The translations under genes and the position numbers were made by a program. DNA of 41,461 nucleotides from Frankia nepalensis (lineage in GTDB: Bacteria; Actinomycetota; Actinomycetes; Frankiales; Frankiaceae): contig NZ_JADWYU010000120.1 in assembly GCF_016786325.1 (NCBI RefSeq), positions 1-41,461 on the forward strand, given 5' to 3'. Every line of letters starts with the position of its first letter. Position 1 is the stretch's first letter. Of this stretch, positions 1 to 15,300 are shown piece after piece. The notes under the pieces are model-generated. The model ran no database searches. It was not told the DNA's origin and saw nothing but the letters and a program-made list of their open reading frames with translations.

Positions 1-3107
<3,107 letters not shown>

Positions 3108-3357
3108 CGCCGTCCGCGCGCCACGGCCGCGAGCCGTGGCGCGCGGTGGTGCCGACGCCCCCCGCTCCGGCGACGCCGTCTCGCGCCGTCCCGCCGTCGT
3201 GTCGCTGCCGGCCGGCCCGACCGCGCTCGCCCGCCTCCCACCCACCCGTGCCCGGCGCCACCCGCGGCGCGCCCGACCCGCGCCCGCCCTCGCTCGTCAC
3301 CGCTCGTTCCCCGATGTCGGCTCGCTCGCGGCCGGCGTATTTCCAGAGGTGGACCCC
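3108..3357. other. Intergenic gap between the two NRPS genes
   Basis: This 250-bp gap opens with a long perfect hairpin just after the stop codon and ends in AGAGG about 7 nt before the ATG at 3358. The downstream reading frame is open back to a GTG at 3136, but that extension is Ala/Arg/Pro-rich and resembles no carrier or docking sequence, so it is treated as untranslated. No IdeR/DmdR iron box was found by eye. Confidence 0.5.
3114..3146 (+). terminator. 14-bp perfect hairpin after the first NRPS gene
   Basis: The arms at 3114-3127 and 3133-3146 pair perfectly over 14 bp around a 5-nt loop, starting 7 nt after the stop codon. There is no U-tract, as is common for terminators in high-GC actinobacteria. 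It could terminate, attenuate, or protect the upstream transcript end if both genes are cotranscribed. Confidence 0.6.
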
Positions 3358-6300
3358 ATGAGCCTTTCCCGACTCACCCCGGAGCCTGGAACCTCGGACC
3401 CCGCCCGAGGGGATGACGGAAACGGCCTGGCGGGCGGCGCCCGTTCCCAGGAGCGCAAGCGCGAGCTGCTGCGCCGCCGCCTGGCGGCCGAGCAGCTCGC
3501 CGCCCGCCGCCGGCCGTCCGAGCGCCGATCCGCGGACCAGCCGGCGCCCGCCGGCCGGATCCCCGGCCACGGATACCCGCTCACCCCCGGCCAGCTGCGG
3601 ATGTGGTTCCTCCAGCAGCTCGACCCGGGCGGCGTCGCCTACAACATCTGCGTCGCCTTCGACCTCACCGGCCCGCTGGACGCAGGCGACCTGCGCCGGG
3701 CGCTGAACGCCGTGGCCAGCCGCCACGAGATCCTGCGTACGACCTACCACGCCACCGCCGACGGGCAGCCCGAGCAGGTCGTCCATGCCGACCTCGCGCC
3801 CGGCTGGGCCAGCCTCGACCTCGGCGCCGAGCCGGCGGCCGAGGGCGACAGCCTGGTGGACGCGGCCGTGACCCGCGCGGCCCGGCACTCCTTCGACCTC
3901 GCCGCCGAGTCCCCGCTGCGGCTGACGCTGCTGCGCCAGGCGGACGAGCTGCACACGCTCGTCCTGGCCGCGCACCACATCGCCTGGGACGACGGCTCGT
4001 GGGCGGTGTTCTTCGGGGAGCTGCTCGAGCACTACGACCGGCACCGGCGCGGCCTGCCGCCGGCCGAGACACGCGCCGGCGCCCCGCAGTACCTGGACGC
4101 CGCCGCCGGCGGAGCCCCGGCGCCGGCGGCCGGGCTGGACTACTGGCGGGAGCGGCTGGCCGGTCTGCCCGAGCCGGCACGGCTGCCCGGTGACGGCGCG
4201 CTGACGCCGGACGGCGACCGGGGGACGACCGGCCCGACGGCGAGCGCGGCTGGTGACCTCTCAGCGAGCGCGGCTGGTGACCTCTCAGCAAGCACGGCTG
4301 ACGGCGGCCCGTCGGGTGACCTCGTCACCCGACGCGCCGTGGGCGGGCTCGCCCGCCGGGTGCGGGCGTTCGCGGCCGAGCACGGCGCGACCCCGTTCAT
4401 GGCGCTGTTGGCCGGCTACGGCACGCTGCTGCACCGGTACAGCGGCGCGACCGACCTGGTGGTGGGCTCGCCGGTGGTCAACCGCGACCGGCCCGGCGCC
4501 GACCGCCTGATCGGCTACTTCGGCAACACCCTCGCACTGCGGCTGCGGATCCGCCCTTCCGACTCGTTCGCCGCCGTCCTCGCGCACACCCGCGAGGTGT
4601 GCCGGGGCGCGTTCGCCCACCAGGACGTCGACCTCGAGGACGTCGTCCGGGCCGTCAACCCGGACCGGACGGACGCCGTCACCAGCCTGTTCGGCACCAC
4701 GTTCGCGGTTCGCGCCCGGCCGGGCGAGCACCTGGGCGGCGCCGCCGCCCCGGAACTGCGCGCGCGGCGGCGCCCGGTGCGCGGCGGCGCCGCGCAGCTC
4801 CCGCTCGGCGTCGTCGCGGAGCTCGACGGCGACGAGCTGGACCTGGAGGCGACGTTCCTGACCGACCGGCTGGCGGCTCCCGTCGCGGCCGACGTGCTGC
4901 GCCGGTTCGAACGTCTCCTGGGCGCGGCGCTCGCCGCCCCGGACCGGCCGGTCGGGGCGCTCGAGCTGCTCGAGGACGACGAACGCCATCGGCTGCTGGT
5001 CGAGTGGAACGACACCGCGGCGCCCGACCCGGCACCCGGCCAGGCCGCGAGCTGGGCCGAGCTGTTCACCCGGCGGGCGCTGGCCGCGCCGGAGGCCCCC
5101 GCCGTCATCACGTCCGGCGCGACCCTGAGCTACGGCGAGCTGGCCGCCCGCGCCGCCACGCTCACCCGGCACCTGCGCGCGCTCGGGGCCGGCCCGGGCC
5201 GGCTGGTCGCGCTCGCCGTGGGGCGCTCCGCCGACCTGCTGGTCGCGCTGGTCGGGGTGAGCCGGGCCGGCGCCGCCTACCTGCCCGTCGACCCCGACCA
5301 CCCGGCCGACCGGGTCGCCCACCTGCTCGCCGACGCCCGGCCCGCCCTCGTCATCACCACCAGCGCGTTGCTCCTCTCGCTGCCGGTCCCGGACGACGTC
5401 CTCGTCGTCCTGCTGGACCGGATGGCGGACGGGCCGGGCGCCGAGGCGGCGAACACGCCGTGGCCGGACGCCGACCCGGCCACGGCCGCGTACATGATCT
5501 ACACCTCCGGTTCGACGGGACGTCCCAAGGGCGTCGTCGTCCCGCACCGCGCGCTGTCGACGTTCCTCGCGGCCATGGTCGACGGGTTCGGCCTCGGGCC
5601 GGGTGACCGGGTGCTCGCGCTGACCACGTTCTCCTTCGACATCGCCGCTCTCGAGCTGCTCGCGCCACTGACCGCCGGCGCCGCCGTGCGGCTCGCCGAC
5701 CGGGACGAGGCGCGCGACCCGGCCTGGCTTTCCGCCCTGCTCGCCGCCGGTGAGGTCACGCTCGCGCAGGCCACCCCGTCCCTGTGGGCGTCGATCCTGG
5801 ACGCCGACGCCGTCCCCTTCCCTGGCGTGCGCGTGCTCGCTGGCGGCGAGCCGCTGCCGCCGGCGCTCGCCGACCGGCTGACCGCGCGCGCCGGACGGGT
5901 CTGGAACATGTACGGCCCGACCGAGACCACCATCTGGTCGACCAGCGGCCCGGTGCTGGCGGGCGGCGGTCTGCCGTCGATCGGCCGGCCGATCCGCGGC
6001 ACCCGGGTCTACGTGCTCGACACGGCGCTGGCCCCGGTCGCCCCCGGCGTCCTCGGCGAGCTCTACATCGCCGGCGACGGGGTGGCCGACGGCTACCTCG
6101 GCCAGCCGGGCCTCACCGCCAGCCGCTTCGTCGCCGACCCGTTCGGGCCAGCCGGCGCGCGGCTGTACCGCACCGGTGACCTCGCCCGCTGGCGGGTCCG
6201 GGAGCCGGCCGCCGCCGGTCCGGTGACCCCGGAGCTGGAGGTCGTCGGCCGGGTGGACGACCAGGTCAAGGTGCGCGGCTTCCGGATCGAGCCGGGTGAG

Positions 6301-9300
6301 ATCGAGGCGGTGCTCGGGCGACACCCGGAGGTCGCCCGCTGCGCGGTCGCCGCCCGGGCGGACACCGGCGCCACCCGCCGCCTGGTCGCGTACGTGGTCC
6401 CGGCCGGCCCGGGCGTGCCGCGGCCGGCGGCGGGCACCGCCGAGCCGCTGCCGGACGGCCTCGACCGCGCGCTGCGGGAGCACCTCGCCGCGGCGCTGCC
6501 GGAATACATGGTGCCGGCGGCGTTCGTCGCCGTCGCCGAGCTGCCGACGACGCCGAACGGCAAGCTCGACCGGCGCGCCCTGCCCGCGCCCGGCATCCCC
6601 CGCCCGACGGCCGGCGCCCGGCCGCCCGTGACCCCCGCCGAAGAACTCCTCTGCGCGTCGTTCGCCGCTGTGCTCGGCCTCGAGCGGGTCGGCGCCGACG
6701 ACTCCTTCTTCCACCTGGGGGGCGACAGCATCCTCGCCTTCGGCGTGCTGGCCCGCGCCCGGGCCGCCGGCCTCGCGCTGGGCCTGAGCGACGTCTTCGC
6801 GCATCCCACCCCGGCCGCGCTCGCCGACCGCCTGACGACCGGGCGTCCGGCGGCGGAGCCCGGCGTGGCCGAGCACGACGCCGCCTCGTCGGCCGACCTC
6901 TCGTCCACCGATCCTTCCTCCGTCGATCCCTCGTCCGGCGCCTCGGCGGCCGCCGAGGCCCTGCCCGCGGCGGCCGGCGGGACCGTGGCGGGTGAGCCGG
7001 CGCCCGCTGAGCTGGCCGAGGTGGCCGAGCTGGGGCAGGTCGTCGAACTGGCTGAGGTGGAGCCGGCGGACGTCGCCCGGTGGCGAGCCCGGTTCCCGGA
7101 GATGACAGCGGTGTGGCCGCTGTCGCCTCTCCAGGCGGGGCTGCTCTTCCACGCCCTGGCCGACGGCGACCCGGCGGACGAGCCAAGGCCGCCGGACAGG
7201 CCGGAGACGCCGGGCGCGCCGGACGTGTACGTCCTTCAGTTCGCCGTCGAGCTCGACGGCCGGCTCGACCGGCGGCGCCTGCGGGCGGCGGCGCGCGCCC
7301 TGATCGCGGCGCACGACAACCTGCGGACGGCGTTCGTCACCGACGCGCGCGTTCCCGCGCAGCTCGTGCTGGGGCCGCTCGAGCCGGACTGGACGGAGGC
7401 TGACCTGTCCGGCTGGCCGGAGGCCGAGCGCGCGGCCGAGTCGGCCCGGCTCGCCGACGCCGACCGGCTAACCCGCTTCGACCTGTCCGCGCCGCCGCTC
7501 CTGCGCTTCCTCCTGCTCACGACCGGCCCGGGGTCGCACCGGCTGGTCGTGACCGCGCACCACATCGTGCTGGACGGCTGGTCGCTGCCGCTCGTGCTGC
7601 GCGAGCTCTTCGCCCGGTACGAGTCCCCGCCGGCCGCGCCGCGCACGGCCGGCGCCGACGCCGGTACGGGCATCGGCGCCGGCGCCACGGCGGGCGGCCG
7701 GGTGAGCTCGCCGCCGTCGACCGGCTACGTCGACTACCTGCGCCTGCTGGCCCGCCAGGACCGGGACACCACCGCGGCCGCCTGGGCGGCGGCGCTGGCC
7801 GGGCTGGACGAGCCCACGATGCTCGCCGGTGACGCGCCGGCCGGCCCCGCCGGCCGGGCGGGCGCGGCGGACTCGGCGGGCACGGCCACCGTCGAACGGT
7901 TCGCGGACGCCGCGCTGACCGCCCGGCTCGCCCGCTTCACCCGGGCCGCGGGCGTCACCCTCGCCACGGTGCTGCGCGCTGGTTGGGCCGTCCTGCTCGC
8001 CCGCGCGGTCGGGCGTGACGACGTGGTGTTCGGCACGACCGTCGCGGGCCGCCCGCCGGAGCTGCCCGGCGTCGCCGACCTGGTCGGGCTGTTCAACGCC
8101 ACCGTCCCGGTCCGGGTCACGCTCGACCGGGCGGAGAGCGCCGCCGGGCTGCTGCGCCGCGTGCAGGCCGAACAGGGCGCGCTGGCCGACCACCAGCTGC
8201 TCGGGCTGGCCGGCATCCAGGCCGCCGCCGGGCTCGGCGACCTGTTCGACACCCTGCTCGTGCTGGAGTCCTACCCGTTCGACCGGGCCACCCTGCTACC
8301 CGCGGGCAGCGACCTGCGCGTCGTTTCGCTGGACGGCCTCGACGCGACCCATTACCCGTTGACGGTGCGGGTGATCCCCGGCGAGCGCCTGCGGCTGACC
8401 CTCGGGTACGCCCCGCGCCTGCTCGCCGAGCGGACCGTGACGGCGCTCGCCGACCGGCTGCTCGCCCTGCTCGCGGCGATCGTCGACGCCCCGGAGACGC
8501 CCGTCGGCGCCCTCGGCGCGGCCGTCGCTCCGGCCAGCGCTCCGTCCGTCGTCGTCACCGCGGCCGGCGCCAGCGCGGCCGACCTCACCGCGGCCGTCCT
8601 CGCCGGCACGTCCGCCGGTGAGGACGCCGCGACCGGTGACGCCACCGGTGACGCCGCCGCTGACGGGTGTGTCGCCGTCGACGGCGGCGCGGACGGCCCG
8701 GCCAGACGGGCGCGCCCACGCGGCGCGACCCTGCCGGAGCTGTTCGAGGAGCAGGCGCTGCGCGCGCCGACGGCGGTGGCCGCCCGCTGGCGGGACACCG
8801 AGCTCACCTACGCCGAACTCGACGCCCGCGCGAACCGGATCGCGAACCTGCTGGTCGCCCGCGGCGTCGGCCGCGAGTCGATCGTCGGGGTCGCGATCGG
8901 CCGGTCGACCGACCTCGTGGTGGCGCTGCTCGCCGTCCAGAAGGCCGGCGCCGCCTACCTCCCGCTGGACGTCGGCTACCCGGCCGACCGACTCTCCTAC
9001 ATGCTGCGCGACGCGGCCCCGGCGTGCGTGCTCACGGTGGACGGGGCCCGCGACGCCCTGCCGGCCCGGTCCGGCGCGCCGCTGCTCGTGCTCGACGACC
9101 CGGCGGTGCTGGCCGCGCTGGCGGCCGCGCCGACGACCAGCCCCACCCTGGACACCGACCGCCGCGCGCTCCCGAGCTCGCCGGCCTACGTCATCTACAC
9201 CTCCGGGTCCACCGGGCGGCCGAAGGGCGTCGTCGTCCCGCACGAGGCGGTCACCGCCCTGTTCGCGAACACGGACCACTGGTTCGGCTTCGACGACACC

Positions 9301-12300
9301 GACGTGTGGACGATGTTCCACTCGGCGTCGTTCGACTTCTCCGTCTGGGAGTTGTGGGGACCGCTGCTGCGCGGCGGCCGGCTCGTCGTCGTCGACCAGG
9401 ACGTCGCCCGGTCACCCGAGCAGTTCCTCGAGTTGCTGCGCCGGGAGTCGGTGACCGTGCTCAACCAGACGCCGTCGGCGTTCACCCAGCTGATGGCGGC
9501 CGAGGCGGATCTCGGCGGCGACCCGTCCACGCTCGCCCTGCGTTACGTGATCTTTGGTGGCGAGGCGCTCGATCTTTCACGGCTCGCCACCTGGTACGCC
9601 AGGCACCCGGACGACGCCCCGGCGCTGGTCAACATGTACGGCATCACCGAGACGACGGTGCACGTGACCTACGCGCGTCTCGACCGGGTGAGCGCCGCGG
9701 CGGCGAAGGGCAGCTCGATCGGCGTGCCCATTCCCGGCCTGCGGGCGCGGATCCTCGACCAGCACCTCACCCCGGTCCCGCCGGGGGTGGCCGGTGAGCT
9801 GTATGTGAGCGGCGATCAGCTAGCCCGCGGCTACCTGGGCCGGCCGGGCCTGACGGCGACCCGGTTCGTCGCCTGCCCCGACGGCGCGCCGGGGGAGCGG
9901 ATGTACCGCACCGGGGACCTGGCGCGGCAGGCGCCGGACGGCGGGCTGGAGTACCTGGGCCGGGCCGACGACCAGGTCAAGATCCGCGGCTTCCGGGTGG
10001 AGCTCGGCGAGATCGAGAGCGTGCTCGCCGAGCACCCGGCTGTCCAGACCGCGGTGGTGCTCGCCCGCCAGGACCGGCCGGGTCAGCGGCGGCTGGTCGG
10101 ATACGTCGTGCCGCGCCCCGGCTCGGCGGACGACGCGGCCGACCTGGGCGCGACGCTGCGCCGGCACGCCGCCGCCGCGCTGCCGGAGTTCATGGTCCCG
10201 GCCGCCGTCGTCGTGCTCGACACGCTGCCGCTGACCCGCAACGGCAAGCTCGACCGGGCAAGCCTGCCCGCGCCCGACCTGGCAGCGCCCGTCACCGCCA
10301 CCGCCGGTCGCACCGCGGCCGAGCGGACGCTGTGCGCGGTGTTCGCCGACGTCCTCGGCGTCGAACGGGTCGGCGTCGACGACGACTTCTTCTCCCTCGG
10401 CGGCGACAGCATCGTCGCGATCCAGCTCGTCAACCGTGCCCGGCGCGAGCGGATCACCTTCACCCCTCGCGAGGTGTTCCAGCACCGCACCCCGGCCGCG
10501 CTCGCGGCCCTGGCGGCCGCCGTCCAGAACGGCTCCGTCCAGGACGGCTCCGTCCAGGACGGTTCCGGCGGCGTCAGCCCCGCGATCCCCGGCGCGGCCG
10601 GCGCCGCCGCTACCGCCACCGCCGGGGACGCCGCCGCCGGCGCGCCGGCCGAGCCGGGCCACGACCCGGACGGGGTCGGCGTCCTCACCCCGCTGCCGGT
10701 CGTCGCCCGGCTCGCCGAGTGGGGCGGCCCGATCCGGCGGCTCAACCAGGCGTTCCTCGTCCGGGTGCCGGCCGGTGCCGACCTGGCGGCGCTGGGTGCC
10801 GCGCTGGATGCCGTGCTGGACCGGCACGACGGCCTGCGCGCGCGGCTGCTGCGCCCGGCGCCCGCGCTGTGGCTGCTGCGGACAGCCGCGCCCGGCACGG
10901 TGGCCGTCGGCGGGCTGCTGACCCGCGTCGACATCGCGGGCCTGGCCGCGCCCGAGGTGCGCGCCGTCGTCGCCGCCGAGTCGGCGGCGGCCGCCGAGGC
11001 GCTCGACCCGGACGCGGGGGCGATGCTGCGCGCGGTGTGGCTCGACGCCGGCCCGGCCGAGCCCGGCCGGCTCCTGCTGGTCGCGCACCACCTGGTCGTC
11101 GACGGCGTGTCATGGCGGATCCTGCTCGCCGACCTCGGCGAGGCCTTCGCGGCGGCGCGCGCCGGCCAGCCGCCGTGGCTGGCCCCGGTCCCCACCTCGC
11201 TGCGCACGTTCGCCCGGGTCTTCGCGGAGCGCGCCCAGGACCCGGACAGGCTCGCCGAGCTCGCGCACTGGACCGCGACGCTCACCCCCGGCGCCGGGCT
11301 CACCGATCCCACGGGTCTCGCGGATCCCGCGGGTCCCCTTGAGGGCACTGAGCTCACCGGCGGAACGGACGGAGCCGGCCACCCCATCGACGCCACCGGC
11401 GGCGCCGGCCGAGCGCTGGCGGGCCGAGGCGGGGCGGCGGGCCGGTTCGCGGACACCGCCCGGCACGTCGTCGAGGTACCGCCAGCGGTCACCGTCCCGC
11501 TGCTGACGGTGCCGGCGAGTGGGGTAGCCGCCGCCGGCACCGAGATAACCGACGTGCTCCTGGCCGCCCTGCGGGTGGCGGTCGCGCGCTGGCGGCACGA
11601 GCGCGGCTGGGACGGCTCGGCCGACCTGCTCGTCGACGTGGAGCGGCACGGCCGCGCGGAGATCGCCCCCGGGCTGGACCTGTCCCGCGCCGTCGGCTGG
11701 TTCACCAGCATCGTCCCGGTCCGCCTGCCGGCCGCCGCCGGGCTGGACGCGGCCGAGACGTTGCGGCTGGTGACCGAGCGGTGGCGGGCGACGCCGGACG
11801 GCGGCATCGGCTACGGCATGCTGCGCCACGCCAACCCGCTCGCCGCCGCGACGCTGGCCGCCGCGGCCCGGCCGGAGGTGCTGTTCAACTACCTGGGCCG
11901 GTTCGACGCCGACCCGGCGGCGGACTGGGCGCTCGCCCCGGAGAGCGACGCGCTCGCCGCGCACCCTGACCCCGACCTCGCCGTCGGCCACCCGCTGACC
12001 TGCGACGCCGCCTGCGTCCAGGGCGCGGACGGCCCGACGCTGCGGGCGACGTTCACCTACCTGTCGACCGTGCTGCCCGCCGCCGACGCGGCCCGGATCG
12101 CCGACGGCTGGGTGTCCGCGCTGCGCGAGCTCGCCGCGCTCGCGCCCGCCGGCCGGCGGGCTGGCCAGGCCACGCGCCAGGCCGAGGACCAGGCAGGAGG
12201 CCCCGCCGAGGGGCCGGCAGAGGGACGGATCGACTCGGCCGGGCTCTCCCCGGCCGACGTCGAGCGGATCAGGCGGGCGAGCCCCGCGCCGGTCGAACAG

Positions 12301-15300
12301 ATCTGGCCGCTGTCGCCGCTGCAGGAGGGCCTGCTGTTCCACTCGGCCCTCGACCGGTCCGGCGACGCGTACACGGCGCAGTTCAGCCTCGACTTCGCCC
12401 ACCGGCTCGACGGCGACCGGCTGCGGCGCGCCTGCGAGCAGTTCATGCGGCGCAACCCGGTCCTGCGGGCCGGCTTCGTCAGCGACGGCCTGCCCGCGCC
12501 GGCGCAGGTCATCCTCACCGGACTGCCGGCGCCGCTGGCCGAGGTCGACCTGTCCGGGCTCGCCGAGCCCGAGCGCGCCGCGCGCGCGGCCCAGCTGGCC
12601 GATCGCGACCGGACGACGCCGTTCGACGTCACCCGGCCGCCGCTGTTCCGGCTCCTCCTGCTGCACCTCGGCGACGGCCGCGACCGGCTGGTGATCAACC
12701 GCCAGGTGCTGCTCTGGGACGGCTGGTCCGGCGCGCTGGTGATCGACCAGCTGCTGGGGCTCTACGCGGCCGACCCGGGCGGCGATCCCGGCGGTGACGG
12801 CGAGACCGGGCAGGCCGCCGGGCCGCCCGCCCCGGCGGCCTCCTACAGGGACTTCCTGGACTGGCTCGCCCGCCAGGACACCGCCGTGGCCACGGCGGCC
12901 TGGCGCGCGGCCCTGGACGGCCTGGACGGGCCGACGCTCGTGGTGCCCGCCGCCCGTGGGCTCGCGCCGGTCGAACCCGGGCGGATCACCGTCGAGCTGC
13001 CCGAACGCACGACCGCCGCGACGCGGGCGCTCGCCCGTGAGGCCGGTCTCACGATCAACTCCGTCTTCAACGCGGCGCTCGCGCTGGTGCTGGCGAGCGC
13101 GACCGGTGGCGACGACGTCGTGTTCGGCACCACCGTGGCCGGCCGGCCGACCGAGCTGCCCGGCATCGACGACGTCATCGGCCTGTTCCTGAACACGGTT
13201 CCCGCCCGGGTCCGGCTGGACCCGGCGGAGACCGTCGCGGACCTGCTGCGCCGCGTCCAGGCCGAGCGCGTCGCGCTGATGGACCACGAGTACCTCGGCC
13301 TGGGCGAGATCCAGCGCGCCGCCGGGCATCCGGAGCTGTTCGACACCCTGTACGTGCTGCAGAACTTCATCGACGAGGTGGCGACGGACGCCACCAGCGC
13401 CCGCTACGGCATCACCGGCGGCACCAGCGTCGACCACACCCACTACCCGCTGACCTTCGTGCTGTTCCCCGGCGCGCGGATCACCGTCCGGCTGGAATAC
13501 CGCCCCGACGTCGTCGACGCCGCGCTGGCCGACGCGCTCGTGCGCCGGTTCGTCGCACTGCTCGACACGCTGGCCGCCGACCCGGCCGCTCCGGTCGGCT
13601 CGGTCCAGGTGCTGCTGCCGGCCGAGCGCGCGGCGCTGGCCGCCGCGCACGAGCCGCCGCCGTCCGGCGACGAGACGCCCGCTCGCCCGGGCGGCACGGA
13701 CCGGGAGGCCGCCGACGAGACCATCGCCGACCTGCTGGCCGCCCAGGCGGCGCGCACCCCCGACGCCACCGCCCTCGTGCTGAGTCATGGGTGGCCACGT
13801 ACGGGCCCGGGCTCCCGGCGGGTCAGCTACGCCGAGCTCGACGGCCGGGTGAACCGGCTGGCCCGGCTGCTGCGCGCGCACGGCGCCGGGCCGGAGCGGG
13901 TCGTCGCGCTCGCGCTCGGCCGGTCGCTCGACATGGTCGCCGCGCTGTTCGCCGTGCTGCGGGCCGGCGCCGCCTACCTGCCGCTCGAGCTGGACCACCC
14001 CGCCCCGCGGCTGAACGCGATGATCGCCGACGCGGGTGCCTCCCTGGTGCTCGCCACCAGGGCCACCGCCGGCTACCTCGGTGCCGTCGACGCCCCCACT
14101 GTCGCTGCCCTCACTGTCGATGCCTCCGCCACCGGCGCCCCCGCCCTCGATGGCCCGGCACACGCCCCCGACGCCGATGCCCCCGACGCCGGCGGACCGG
14201 GCTGGCTGGTGCTCGACGAGCCGGCGACCGCCGAGCGGCTGGCGGCCCAGGACGCCGGCGAGCTCACCGCCGCCGAGCTGGGCGGCTTCGCGCGCGGCCG
14301 CGCCGGCCGGCTCGACCATCCCGCGTACGTGATCTACACCTCCGGCTCCACCGGCCGCCCGAAGGGCGTCGTCACCCCCTACCGGGGCCTGACCAACATG
14401 CAGCTCAACCACCAGAAGGAGATCTTCGACCCGACGGTGGCCCTGGCCCGGGGTTCCTGCCGGATCGGCGAAGCCGATCTGGGAGGTCTGGGGCGGCGGC
14501 TGCGGATCGCGCACACGGTCTCGTTCGCCTTCGACATGTCCTGGGAGGAGCTGCTCTGGCTGGTCGAGGGCCACGAGGTGCACATCTGCGACGAGAACCT
14601 GCGGCGCGACGGCGAGGCGCTGGTCGCCTACTGCCACGAGCACCGGGTGGACGTCGTCAACGTCACCCCGACCTACGCCCAGCACCTGCTGGAGCTTGGC
14701 CTGCTCGCGGACGGGCCCACCGGCCCGGGTGAACCGGCCGGCGCCACCCGCGCCATCGGCGCCGCCGGCGGTGCCGCCGCCGGTGCCGGGCACCGGCCGT
14801 GCCTGGTGATGCTGGGCGGCGAGGCCGTCTCGGACACGTTGTGGAACCGGCTGCGCGACACCACGGGGACGGCGGGCTACAACCTCTACGGCCCGACCGA
14901 GTACACGATCAACACTCTCGGCGCCGGTACCGCCGACAGCGCGACGCCCACCGTGGGCCGGCCGATCCGCGACACCCGGGCCTACGTCCTGGACCGCTGG
15001 CTGCGCCCCGTCCCGGACGGGGTACCCGGCGAGCTCTACGTCGCGGGCGCCGGCCTGGCCCGCGGCTACCTCGGCCAGCCGGGCCTGACCGCGGCCCGGT
15101 TCGTCGCGGACCCGTCGGTGCCGGGCGGCCGGATGTACCGCACCGGCGACCTGGTGCGGCGCCGAGCCGGCGAGGCGAACCTGGACTTCCTCGGCCGCAC
15201 CGACGAGCAGGTGAAGATCCGGGGCCACCGGGTCGAGCTCGGGGAGATCACTTCGGCGCTCGAGCGGCACCCCGGGGTCGCCCAGGCCGCGGTGGTCGCC

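Noticed and set aside
3108-3357. Search for an IdeR/DmdR iron box (TTAGGTTAGGCTAACCTAA-like) before the NRPS and before the binding protein
   Set aside because: No matching palindrome was found by eye in 3108-3357 or 25789-25971. The iron-controlled promoter may lie upstream of the window.
11293-11340. GATCCCRCGGGTC tandem units in E1 as a further copy of the palindromic element
   Set aside because: It is a repeat with some dyad symmetry but does not share the GATCGRCTTCGYCGATC core, so it is treated as an ordinary linker repeat.
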